Below are positions 47,901 through 60,929 of a DNA stretch of 64,000 nt, in pieces; position 1 is the stretch's first letter, and every line of letters starts with the position of its first letter. Position numbers and translations under genes: made by a program. Origin of the DNA: Zerene cesonia (lineage: Eukaryota > Arthropoda > Insecta > Lepidoptera > Pieridae); assembly GCF_012273895.1 (NCBI RefSeq), contig NC_052117.1:5836406-5900405 (forward strand), read 5' to 3'. The notes beneath the pieces are model-generated. The model was not told the DNA's origin. It made no database searches and saw only the letters and a list, made by a program, of their open reading frames with translations.

Positions 47901-49639
47901 TATTTATCAGTACATTTTTTGTTTTATTACCATAAAACGTAAATATGATTATTTTTTAATAGTCATGGCATACCGTGCTCCAAATTGCCAATATTTTACG
48001 TACAATAAGGGTCATCTTACGCCGAAAAATGTAGACGGCTGCCATTAATTTTGTGCCGAATAGGATAATGGGATACAGCTGGGGTGAAATTCTGTTAATA
48101 ACTCAAAGATTTTCAGGACAATAATTACAATATACAACTCTCAGTAATGGATACCTAATTATAAATAAGAAAACTGTAAATTTAATCTCTGCCAGCACGA
48201 ATATTTTAAGTAAACTACGATATAAAATTTCGTCATAAATAAACAATTGTTAATATTATTTAACAGTTTTATTTTATAGTCACTTATATATATTCAAAAC
48301 GTATATTCAAACGAAATGAAGTAAGTTTTTAAAAATTGATTTTCACGTTTAGTTTAAAATTAAAGAGGTGTTTTTTATGTTATATACAGTAAATACCTAT
48401 TTTTAATCCGTCTAATTAATTATTGTTTTCCTTTCCGAAACATAGTGAGTCAATCATAGTAAAAGTATTTGATTTATGTACAGTTTATGAGGAAAATGTC
48501 TGTAGCTATCGAAGTAATAAATTAATAATAGGTAAAGATAGATCGAAGCACCTGTTCAAAAGATCTTTATTACCTTCATTTTTATTTCCATGTTTTTCGT
48601 CAAAGGCAACTTTTATTACGTCACACTAGCTACAACTACATATAAAGCGAAGGCATCCGTCATAAGAAAACTGTTCCTTTGATCTTGACAAATGTCTTCA
48701 GCCACTCGACGCGCTGATTTTTTGCGACCCTCTTGGGTTTTAGTAGGTCAAAGTTTTCTTTCGATTATATTTAACGTAGTTTTTGTATGTATGTTCAATA
48801 TTTACTGTACAATTTATTTCGTGGCATATTATGATTTCTTTTTTGATAACGTCACTTATCTCCAATAATTGTTCCTTATACCTAGATTTGGTATAACAGC
48901 TATGTAATATTTTCTTAATGGAATCTGTTCCATTTTCCTGACCCTTATTATTGGATAAGTTGATTTTGGCGAATTGTAATCACACAATTTTATTAATACA
49001 AACCAAAAGTTTTTGCAGTTCGCTTTATGATATTTAGGGAAAAGTTGGATCTAGTTTTATTTCGATCAGGATCTTTTATGGCTTTTCTATAAATGATCCA
49101 TCATGGTGTCCCGTTGGCAAATAGAGAACGGCAAATCGTTTATATCCAAAACGAATCGAGGCTTGTTTTTGTTTACTTAATCTGGTTATATCTCCATCGC
49201 TGACTCCAATTCATCATAGTGGCCTTAATATTTGTTGGGGCCGAAGAAACATGCCCACCTGACGTGAATTTATTCATGTTCCGCTGAAATATTACAACTT
49301 CGAACAATCTTTTATTGCTCTCGTATCCGTTCATTTATTATTCATAATAATCAATAACGATCCGTATGACTAATTTTTATGCTTCACGTACGATATTCTT
49401 GATATCTTTATTGCAAGATTTTTTAATAGTTTGTTGTGTTTGTTATTACGCTCTGATATATAAACCATTTGTTATTTGGAGTTGTAAACTGTAGTTACAT
49501 TTAATCCTTTTTTTGTGCCATAACTAGGTCATGTTACTATTGTTATCTATTGTCTTTATAAAAATGATCCAAGAGATATTTATAAGATATTATAAGATTA
49601 TCAGATACAACCAATGTTAGATAATTTTCTTATTTAAAT

Positions 49640-49800
49640 AATAATAGCCTCTTGCCTAGGTTTCGCCCGATTTCACCCGGTAGGTACTACAAAATTGCCT
49701 ATGTTATTTAGAAATAATTAGCTTTCTAATCGTAACAGAATTTTTAAAATTCATCCAGTCGTTTTTGGGTCGAATTGTAGGAAACAAACAAAAAAATATC
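49640..49800 (+). repeat. LINE remnant
   Basis: TTGCCTAGGTTTCGCCCGAT, then CCTATGTTAT and ATTCATCCAGTCGTTTTTGG, followed by GGAAACAAACA: the usual order of a decayed LINE 3' end. Confidence 0.45.
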
Positions 49801-51144
49801 TTTATATAATATTGTTTAAATACATTTGATACCCTGTATATGATAACATCAGTACAAATGTATTTTGTCATTTAAATGTGTTTTTTTCATGCTAACATTA
49901 TTCTGTTCTTGGAAATGCTTCTTTATGAACTAAATGTATCGAACAAAGGACTTTCAGTGTTAATATGAAGCTTTCAGTTCTCTATTTTACTCTCGGCCTT
50001 ACTTTTCTAATGTGTTCAAAGCCCATACTCGTGTCATATTAAAATACATCACTGTGTAAATATAAAGAGTTTATATAGTTCCAGGAATTACTTTTAATTA
50101 CTAATTGTAATGATTATCTTCCTTGCCTGTAGGCACATAACCAAATGTTGTTCTGTAAAGTACACTAAATTTGAATACACTTTCACTTTTTACAAAAGGA
50201 AGCACAAAGGTCAGGACCTCTTATTTTTATTACACGTTAATGTAGAAAAGTTTAAATTTCGAGATTGGTGGTAAGGGCGTACCGAAATTTTTCTCCAATA
50301 AATATTCATTTCAGAAAGGACAAGAACGATAAATGTAACGATGTGCATTATTTGTGGTTGAACTTTAGAGTAACTTAAAATATAAATACACGTGAATGGA
50401 CTTTATTATATTATGAGGCAAATTCACGGAAGGTATTGGATAAATATTATGTAACATAATTGGAAACGATATTATTATGAGTATTAGTTTAACAAACAAA
50501 AATAGACAAAACTTACAACTGTTCGACATTATAGAATAATGTTTGGAAATCCCGTTTCGATTTATTTTGCATGATATCAGTTTCACTTATTTATTCAACT
50601 ATTACGAGTCAACATTATACGAAGTATCATAAAATAATATCATATTTTTATGTTCTTGTATCGAATACTAAAATATCCATGTAAATAATATAGAATGTAA
50701 ACAATTCAATGTATCGCTAATAATTTTACAAAATGAATGACCAAGTCTCTTAGAACAATAAGCCAATCAAAGGCTCTCATAGAAGTTTGTTGGACCAAAG
50801 TTAGGCCGTCCCTTTAACTCGAGAAAACAAGTGATGTTGGTTAGTTTAAGGGTATAGACTACAGATTAGATTAACGATTCTTTACTCTTACTGTCTTAAC
50901 TTTGATTCACGGTGAATCAGTGTAATTGTACAACACAAGTAGGTCCCACTAATCTATTTATCTATTTTATTTAAAATAATAGTTTTTATATTTGTAGCAA
51001 ATTAATTTAAAACATAAATTAGACATATATATGTTTTGGAAATTAACTTATCACAAATGTGAGTGAGGTAGGTATTAGTATATTATATTATCTGTGTTGG
51101 GGCTAAAGATGATACTGAGATATGAGATATATGTATATTTTTAA

Positions 51145-51468
51145 TGTAAGAATGGGCAACTGAGTTTGTGGGTCGCCTGATGGTAAGCGACAATCACCAC
51201 CCATAAACATTTGCAGAGGTAATAGCTCTTATTTGAATACGTTGCTAACCTTTTAAAATCAAACGGACACCAAGAGGACTGACGACGAGAAAGAAGAAAA
51301 GGACTGGAGGGGTGAGGAATAGGATACGGGTCTCCAACTCTCCACCTCCAAAGAAATATACAAAGTGGCATTCGCATGTTATTGTAGTTTTTGTTAGGGT
51401 ATTGTACCATCCCCTGAGCGAGCTGGCCCAATTCATACCGGAGCCTGCTCGACTCCCACACATACAGG
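51145..51468 (-). mobile_element. Retroposon family B, diverged copy
   Basis: In reverse complement it begins GTGGGAGTCGAGCAGGCTCC and ends with GCGACCCACAAACTCAGTTG. It is full length but without a poly(A) tail. Confidence 0.8.
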
Positions 51469-51888
51469 TAAATATAAATCTCTAATACTAAAATAAAATT
51501 TTATCACAAGAATTATACGAATTCTGTTTATTAACTTTAAAAGTGTCGAAAGGCACGTGTTGCACATCAGACCTTCGACTTCATTTTGATTCGCATTGAA
51601 GTGAAAAAAAAAAGATTTGATTATGGTCCGCGAGCCAGGTGCATATGTCGTCAAATTTCAAAATTTCTTCCGGTATGAGAAGTTGTGCAATGATAAGGAT
51701 GCACAGTGATCGTCATCAGATCCATTGGTGCGTTCAGCAATGGTGACATTGGCAGTACAAATACATGTTTTATTTAGACACTTAACTGATGCCCGGATGA
51801 AGTCTGCTGCTGGCTCTGGGACCATTATCTTCACACTTATACGATGTATAAATAGAGGTTTGAAGAAGAACAACAAGAAGTTGAAATT

Positions 51889-52203
51889 CTGGTGGATCAG
51901 TGGTGAGAACTTCGGACTTCAAAATCGATAAGTCGGGGTTCGAGACCGGGTGAGCGTGCAGGAAATAAATTGATTTTTCAATTTATCTGCACATGTAGAT
52001 AACATCACCACTGCTTAAAACGGTGAAGGAAAACATCGTGAGGAAATGAACCGGCATGTTCAAGAATAAAAAAAAAGGTCGACGACATGTGACATCTGCC
52101 AACCCGCACTTGGCCGGCGTGGTGGATTATGGCCTAAACTCTTATAGGAGGCATGTTTCCCGGCAGTGGAAATATGTATATGCTGATGAGGATAATGATG
52201 ATA
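51889..52203 (+). mobile_element. tRNA-derived SINE family A, full length
   Basis: It has the complete head: A box in GGTGGATCAGTGGTGAGAAC and B box GGGGTTCGAGACC. It then has the body shared with the copies at 19574, 26430 and 35651, and a GATGAGGATAATGATGAT tail. It is the best reference copy in the window (about 315 bp). Confidence 0.85.
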
Positions 52204-52645
52204 GCTAATTCAAGGGAACGAATAAATTGTTGTTAGCATTTATTATTGTATTTAATTAAAACTGCTTAAAGTAAATATAAGTGTTGGTTTCTGCTTCAAT
52301 AAACTGGAGTCAGAGCTAAAATCATTTATCTAGGTAAATGGATGTTTTTATTCACAAATGACTGTGTCACGCTCCATCCAATGAACCTCAACGTGATGCG
52401 AGTTGGCAAACGACCACAAAAGAATAGCAACATAATTTAGCTTGGCTTGCACAATATACCCTAATCAATCATTGTCATGTCTCCATAGAAGGAATTCGTG
52501 GTTAAAAACAAACCAAGATACGGAATACGTCAATATTTTGGACGGTTTCAATTTGAAAATGTTTTAATATTTGTTTATTTTACTGGAATGTTTTTCCAAA
52601 CATCCGCATGCATCAATAATAAAACAGTAAAAAATATTAAAAAAA

Positions 52646-52663
52646 ACACACACACACACACAC
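52646..52663. repeat. CA dinucleotide microsatellite
   Basis: About nine AC units directly following an A run. Confidence 0.9.
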
Positions 52664-55649
52664 TAATGATAGAATCTACTAAATTATTTCACTTCCTGCT
52701 TGAAGTTATTTAATCCTTGTTATCTTAATCGTAATAATAAGATAATCTCATGAAACTTTTGTATTGCCCATTCCTTCTCGAGAAAAACAAAAAAATAATT
52801 TAGTCTTAAGAAGTCGATAACATACAAACATACAGTTGAAATTATTAAAGCGTGTTAAAAACAGATAAAGGCCAACTGGCAGTGGTGTCCTAAATATCAA
52901 AGGTCAAAGTATCAAATATCTCTAAAAAGAATTGAAAAACTTGCACTCAATTTCTAAACCAATCACGATTCAATGGCTTCCTTTTACTCCGATTAGGTAA
53001 TATCAAAGATTTTATAACGCCCAGTTTATTCAAGCATAACAGGCATTTCGAAAAAGTTCCCTTGTATTCATGTATCTAATTTTCTTCATGAGTACAATCG
53101 TTAATTATTAAGTTATTTATTAAACATTGTTTTTATCTTTAAAGACATCAGAAGCAATACATATTTCGATTAATCATTTTTGTTAAGCTTGTGCACTTTG
53201 TTGCAAACCATCCTCGCAAAATAGACGGTGACTCCTCATGAATAATCGTTTTTAATTTTTATGTTTATAACAACATTTGAAAAGAAAGCTTTATTTTATT
53301 TTTGTTATTTATTTAATCACACCAAAGAGAACTTATTATCATTACAGGATATTATCCTAATTCGACAGAGTTATTACAGATTTACTTAGATTACAAAGTA
53401 TACTGTTAAAAGTAATAAATATACATACAATAAACACAAATATGCCAGTGGCCTATAATGGCGACAGTTTGTCTTGAAGTAATAGAACGTAGACATTTAC
53501 AATAAGGACACAGAAATATTAGGGGCTGTTTACGAATCAGGGCAGATAGTAAAACGGATATCCGTTCTGTGCGGAAACGCGTCAACAGCCTTATCGCTCT
53601 ACTTTGGATTGTCATGGACAATATCAATTTTGTTTGATAACATTTCCCTATCTAACCAATGATTTTGGTGCAATAATGACCTCATTGCATTTGTATGAAA
53701 GTGCATTTGTTTTCCAATTTTAATTATGGCACAATTTTCGTTAGGACTCAATTCGAGCTGACATTACTATGATCAATGCAGCAACCCTACCTATATCACA
53801 CATTGAATTGTTTTATTATTGTTATATATTAGGATCAATAGAAAATATTTTTTACAATTGTTGGTTCAGAAAAATAAAGAAAAAACAATCTCAATTTTGC
53901 AATAATTCTTATTCAAATGATAAGCGTAATGCGCACAATATGCGTTATCTAAAAGGATAAATACATACAACCATATGAAAACATTGTAATGGACAACAAG
54001 AAAAACATTGGATTAAGTGGGCGGGAAAATAAAGTAACTAGACACACCATAATATATTGATGTGATCCGTTCGAACATCTTGTAGAGAGGGTAAAGAGAA
54101 GACACGAATTTCTTATACAGAGAAGAATGCATTTTTAATTTAATATATCATTTAATGTAGTGCACACACACTAACTGGACGCACCTTTAATATTATTATT
54201 GTAGAATAATAAAGGGTAAAGACAAAAAATAAAACAAAATTATAACAATACATTCTGTATGTAAAAATATTTTATTATTAAATTGTTTAACTCTTGCTTA
54301 TGAGCATTAACTCTAAACCCATAAATATCGATACCTATAGTTATAACATTGTACGTAAATTATCAACCATTCATAGACATTCCTTTCACTGGTTTATGCA
54401 GGGGTATCCCTGCATCAGGTATAGAATTTAATAGTGGTTGATCCGTATACAGTTTTTGTGACACCAAAGTGTATAACTTGTATATACCACAGATATATAT
54501 ACAAAGCAAGCATTTATGTATCCACTATCACTAAACATGAACAAATAAAATATTATCCAAATCCGTTAAATCGTCTTCACGCGTCAAGCAACATTTCCTT
54601 TTTCTTCTTCGAATGTATGAAATACATAATATTGTAGTTCAATAATTATTGTAGATATGGATTTAGCTGATCAAACGATGAAAACGGAGTAGGTATTCAA
54701 GTTCACGATTAATTTTTTTATGTTCAACGCATAGTATCACAGAATAACCCGATTTTAATTAATTTTTGAAATACCATGTAAATCTGGAAAGGATAAAAGG
54801 GATGATTTTAAGTTTTTCGGTGTTTCAGTAATGCTTTTTGTTAAAAAACTATATTTTTATAGGTTTGTAGAGAATGGATACCAAAAGCGAATGAGTAGTC
54901 GCAAACTTCTATTCAAATAAAGAAATATAAACCTTGATATCCATCACTGGGTCAGTCCACCTATTTCTGAATAATAAGTTATCATACAAGCATAACAAAC
55001 TTTGTTAGTTTTGTGTTCTGAGATCTGTCCTTACCTTTGTATCGATTGAGGGCAGCCAAACAACTTTTATTATATTATGATGGCAGGAATCAAATAAGTT
55101 TCTGTAATTTGATTATAGCTCTGAAACAGATAACTTGATATAAGGGAAACATAATTATTAATCGATGTAAGAGTGTGCTACATTGTATTACTGCAACAAT
55201 AGAACCTAAAATGCTTTTGAAGTTTCCATTTAGGTGCTGTTATTACATTGATCATGCTCATTATTAAATTTGCTACGGATTGTCGTGTTTAGCTATTCAT
55301 ATAAGCTGAGACTAACGCTACATGAAACTCAATCCCTCTTAGATTTTCATTTGGATTTGTTTTACAAAATAATTTATTTTATTTATTTTTCATGTAATGC
55401 TATTGAAAATATTCACTTTCGATAAAAAGTATGTATGATCTTATTTAGTGTGAAGATCTTTATATAACTTTAAAAAATAAATTATAAATATTAAAAAAGA
55501 TTTAATAAAGAACATGTGCAGTTTAAACATCCTTGATTTAAATTTATCTTACAAGTAATTAGGTAATACTTTATTTACTTAAACACTATATAATGTTTAC
55601 TAACGATAGCGCATTTATAAATTGTAATCCCTAATAATATTATAAATAC

Positions 55650-55816
55650 AAAAGTATTTACGCTTCACGCTTTCACCACTGAACCAATTAAGACCCGAAA
55701 AAGAACAGTTTTTATCCAGATCACAAAATAGTTTTTATCCCGGAAATCCCACGAGAACGGGAACTATGTATATAAAACCCGGGGGCTGTCGATCTTATCT
55801 TTTGACTACGCGGACA
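55650..55816 (-). repeat. LINE-type 3' end remnant, inverted
   Basis: Read in reverse it has CTACGCGG..., CCCCCGGGTTTT, CCCGTTCTCGTGGGATTTCC and GGGATAAAAACTATTTTGTG, matching the repeat at 2853-3070. Confidence 0.6.
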
Positions 55817-55889
55817 GTTATGTAGTAAAAACTAAACAGTTAGAACAATGATTTCTATTTCCTATGAAAAATATCATTTTTACATTTAC

Positions 55890-55958
55890 CGTTGTTGCCA
55901 TGCAATCTCTCAGAAATAGTGGCCTACACAAGTTTGTGGAACGACCATTCCATATTTT
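55890..55958 (-). CDS. Candidate small exon, unknown protein
   Basis: Between an acceptor-like GTGATACAG and a donor-like ACG|GTAAAT lies a 23-codon open block, phase 0 at both ends (KIWNGRSTNLCRPLFLRDCM...). The composition looks coding, but I cannot name a family and see no partner exons. It could equally be decayed transposon sequence. Confidence 0.2.
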
Positions 55959-58157
55959 CTGTATCACATTTGCTTCGGAAATATATATGAGGTGGTAAGC
56001 GAGAGACAACACTTATCATCATGGTACATACGTATGGTCGAGTAATACAAAAGATGTAGTAATCTTATATGTTTTGTATTTTGACCAGCAAAAGAATGTT
56101 ATAAATAACAAAGTGATCAGCGTGTGTCATTCAATAAAGCGCTGGGATTTTTCTATTACCCTAATCTCTATAAACAAAAAGAAATCCTATTTCTCTTAGT
56201 CACGGCATTGCGCGTGAACAGATGTACCGATTTCGCTTATATATTTGTTCTTTAAGACAATAAGCCACGAAAGGGATTTTATGAAATAGAACCTAAAGAA
56301 ACTCACGCCAAATAATTAAAAATTACGAAATTTATCAGTTTATTAGCCTTACAGTGGGTTATGTTACTGAAGTCTGAAAATTAATGATAAAGTTTTCTGA
56401 AAGTGATTTATTTGTGTCATTATAATGTTGAGAGAAAATAAATTCTTCTTTTTTACTTTATTTTGTTCTGTCTAGAGCGTCTCTTCTTAATAATAATTAG
56501 TACCCTACGTTTAATTTAGTCTCTAGGTATAACGCATAAGTACCAACAAATGACATATACATATAATATATATATATAATTCAGCTTCGCATAAATGTTT
56601 CACAAACGATTTTATGCCGGAAATTCAAACGTCAATTGACAAATTTAACGTTAAATTGTAATTATGTATAGGCGTATATTTTTGCTATACTGACGCAAAA
56701 AAAGGTTGTGTTTTTAAAGGCTGAGGTGAAACAGCTCTTGAATCCATTTTAAATTATTTTGTGACGTACAGCATAATACATCGCCGGCGGGACACTATAA
56801 AATACACCGGAATTAAGAATTTGATCGTTTCAATGCCATTTAAAAAGAATTGATAATTGCATTGTTGATATATATGTATTGGCCAACAAATTTTCTTTAT
56901 TCTCTTACCTACAGATAATAATGCTTTATATAATTCATATACCTAAGATATCGCCCCGGTCTTGTTCGATCTTTCTTATCATTCATGATATTAATATATG
57001 GATGGTATTCAGTATTTGCGACGTATATAGCTCATAGAATTTATATTTAAAGGACTCTAATAACATTACGTTTGACCATTTTCAAACAAAATATCAATAT
57101 GAGTATATAAACTTAATTATTTTCATTTAATTTTCTTTATTAGAGCGATGTAATTACGTGACTATTGTATAAACTGCTTTTGTTCAAAATTAATTACCTT
57201 CTGATGTAATTTGATTGCCTGATGTGTAACAATATGAACACAAGAGCTTATTCAAAGCAATTCAAGGTCATTAAATTGAGTATAAAGTGGATCCTCTTTT
57301 AATATCTGGCGTTCAAATAATAACGTAATTGAATGCAAATTAAGTCAACAAGATAAAACTAATTATTCTGATTCAGCAGATGATACAATGAAAATTTTTA
57401 ATCAATTTAATTTATTCCTCGACTTCAAATGAACCTTTATAAATATTGACATTTATAGAACACTTATTATATTGTTACGTCTACGGGACAAAATTTAATC
57501 TTACAGATGTCATATTTTGTTTAGCCTAATCTATGGATGTTATATGATAAAATTTACGATCTATATTTTTCAATATCGTTATTGAATGTGAACTTAAGAT
57601 GGTAAAAAATTATTTTAGTAACAGTTATCTGTATTAATGTGTGATTTTACTTTATTAAATTCGTTTATAGATCTTAATTAGAATCGCGATAGACGAAGAC
57701 GGTACCTACATACACCACATATTCATGAGATTTCTATATACGAATACGAGTTGAATGTATGTATTTAAATAAAAAATCAATGCCTTGGTTCTGAAATCTG
57801 AACTATTTTCATCATCACGCACAAAACGCGCCACTGCAGCATTGTAAATTAATTAAAATAATGTTTTATTTGATGATTCTAAGTTTTTGCATAAATGCTT
57901 AAAAACAAAAGTCGTACATATTATAGCATCCTTATTAACCCAGAATTCACTATAATCTATGTCGATGTAGATATAGTTTATTTTTGATGTCGAGGAATCT
58001 TCTCAGGTGTCATGTTCAAACATTTTATATCCATTTTCCAGTTATTGTTGGTTAGGTATATTATCATAGAGCGACACATTTAATACATATCAGTAACGTG
58101 TTGGAATGAGTGTGAATCAAATTTGATGTGAAGTGGAAATCAACTGAATGTTGTTTT

Positions 58158-58395
58158 ATATGTGGTAGTCGAGCACGCTTGTGTTTCGTCCAATGAGTGG
58201 GGGAGCCCTAGGCTCGTATCCTTTTCCTTTCCCTTCCCACTCCTTTCCTTTATTCCTCTTTCTTAATCCCTTTCCAATTTGAAGTCAGTAATCAAAGCAA
58301 GTAGATGCGTTAGGTCTGTCCAAATGTTCATGGGCGGTGGTAGTGCTTAGCATCAGGCGACCCACCAGCTCCATTGTCGAAGAAAACATATAAAA
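58158..58395 (+). mobile_element. Retroposon family B, internally deleted copy
   Basis: Head GTGGTAGTCGAGCACGCTTG jumps to the GTGGGGGAGCC middle. It then has the pyrimidine stretch, TTCATGGGCGGTGGTAGTGC, CATCAGGCGACCCACCAGCT and an A-rich tail. Confidence 0.8.
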
Positions 58396-60929
58396 AAAAA
58401 TCATTTTTGTATACACCGTATATATCTACAAGTAGGTACAATCTTTATCCTGAAATTCACGATAGTGACGGAAGTGTTAGAAAACTTTTTGCTATATAGA
58501 CGAATCATCGATCATAGTAAGAACACTTTTGATAGAATCTTTTATATGAAATCCCATAAGGTCATTTCACTGTAATTAACATTAAAATAAAGAAATAAAA
58601 CGCATTAAGAATAGAACATTTCAATTTATTTAATTACATCTTTGGTAAGTACAATGGCTTGGGTGTCGTGGCCCCAGGAGAGTTGGTTCTTTGGTTCAAG
58701 ACATTTGGTGTTTTCGTTACATGTTTACTTATAAATATTAACACACATAAATCGTTTATCATGTAAGTGTTTACACATGAAATGTTCAAAAATAACGTTT
58801 GTTAAATGCAATTTTATTGAAGATCGCGGATGCATTCCAGATTAAAATTAATATTTATTACAATATGCACAGATCATTTATAAACATAATTACAGTTGTA
58901 CATAATATGGAAAATATGCAATCAACTTTTTAAATGTCTTTTTTTTTATTAATGAAGCGGAAGGGAAGCGCTTGACCACGATCTCGCCTGATGGTAAGCT
59001 GAGATGTGGTCTGAGATGGAGCGCGCGTATCTAGAACGTACTTAATCGCTGTCGCTCAATGTATTTCATTTATATTCTTTTATATGTTAATATCTTTTAC
59101 CTACATAAATACACATCACTGCTGCACGCTTACCAACATTTAACCGCCAAAAAGTTAAAGGATCTGTTCGATAATAATTTTTCCATAGCATATAACATGA
59201 GCTCGCCTTCCATATTCTGACCCTTCTATATATGTGTTATATAAGCTACATATATCGAATTTCGATAGGTATTAGCAGCGTAGTGGTAGGCTAATTCATT
59301 AGCTAATTAAATAACAAAGTGTTCATTATCCAGTAATAAATTAATTGCCATTTCAGTAGGTGCGCATTAGTTGTAGTTGTCAAACGTATAAGTTATATAT
59401 TGCATTCATTGCATTAATCACAAACCAGTGAAGTCCTATTGAAAGATTATTGGAAAACCCGCTTGGTAAAAAATAGGATTATCATACCGAACAATAATTT
59501 AAAAACATAGTTATTTCATGTATAAACATTTTTATATAATATGCTATAGTATTGTATCATACAATAATAATATTATTTTCATTATTTTAATTAGATATGT
59601 AAGTAAACGGGAAATATAGACTTTAACAATAATTACATAACATAATATACGTTTCTTTTAAGAGTATTTTTTTCGTAAAAATCTTGAAAACCTAACTTAC
59701 ATCTGAAATTAAAAAGATTAATAACTACTTCTTTCTACATATATTCAATCAGACCCAAACACACGTAACAAAATCTAACCATTTATTTAATTTGAGTTTG
59801 TATCATTATTATAAACGTAGTATTTAAGACTATTAATACTTTTAATTGATTTGAGAAAGCATAGTCTGTAATTACAAATTTCTGCTTAATATAGTTCAAT
59901 AACTATATAAACAATAGACATCTTTGATGAGTTTAAAATTTTTAATGAACCTCATTTCATCCGTAATGACGTACTAATTAATAAATTAACAATTAGGACC
60001 CGACACACTTTCCTTTGTTATCGCAAGGCTTAAATGACAAATATACATTAAATGTAATTAGTAGATAAAAATGGCACTTTCTTTAGTATATTCATTTGTT
60101 TGACTTTAATTTGATGCATAATTTGCAACAAATTATTAAATTACCATTTATAGGTTTTGCGTTGTTGTTTCGAAATATTCAAGTCATGTTTAGTTTAGAA
60201 TCATTTACTGTAATAGAAACCGTGGTTAATTGGAGTGACTTATTCACACAATTTTCCTTGCTATGTTGTACAAATTCAGATCAATTATTATTGTTTTAGA
60301 CATTGTGTTGCTTTGTGTTTGTATTTATTAAGCAGACAAACCCCATTTAAAAACTTTAGTATAAAAGTTTTTTTTTAATATTAACTTAGTTTACATCTTA
60401 ACATGATACAATTCCACATCGAAAGAGTTTTACATTAACATTAAAACAATATATTATGTTTAGTTAGTTATTCCATACACCGTCGACCGTGAAAGAGTTT
60501 CGATTCGATACTTATTTTAATTACAAATATGCATACGTTATTGCCAGTATCTGATAATATAATATACCTATTCGTATACAGAATTTTAGTTGTTTATACA
60601 ACTACTTTTATATGGGTGATACATAATTAACCAGTACGGAATGTCAAATTCTATTACTCCTTGGGCCCGTTTATACATTCAATCTACTAACAATTATACA
60701 TCTTACACGTAATTATGTAATATACACAATTACTTTATGTTATGCTAACTTATTTCAGGAGAGAAATAATCTAATATTACATTAACATCTAAATTTTTAT
60801 CTATTTACAATCTCGTTTTGCTCTAACATGCAACGAAGAAATTTTTAACTACTTTCTGAGTATTCAATTAAGCGATATTATACACTTTACAAAATGGAGA
60901 TTAGAGATTCTAGTTTAATTTTAAAAATA
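58396..60929. other. AT-rich region 3' of the GPCR gene
   Basis: No coding exon recognised. A small repeat fragment (ATCTCGCCTGATGGTAAGCT, about 58981-59000) resembles the family B end. The part nearest 60929 may be the GPCR 3' UTR. Confidence 0.5.

Larger units (their letters stand above)
39051..51144. other. Gene-poor AT-rich region
   Basis: Twelve kilobases with no exon I can defend. It contains a degraded family B fragment at about 40196-40350, a 24-bp tandem duplication at about 40412-40454 (TAGTAAATAGTATATGTGG), a family D repeat (41680-41965) and a LINE remnant at about 49640-49800. The open frame 46846-47058 (-) follows an AG, but I recognise no family. Confidence 0.5.
52204..58157. 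other. Gene-poor AT-rich region
   Basis: No certain gene. It holds a CA microsatellite (about 52646-52663), a family E fragment (52795-52862), an inverted LINE remnant (55650-55816) and a candidate minus-strand exon (55890-55958). Confidence 0.5.

Noticed and set aside
51433..51931. Overlapping 68-73-codon frames around 51.4-51.9 kb
   Set aside because: They span the end of a retroposon and AT-rich flank; no splice context or motif.
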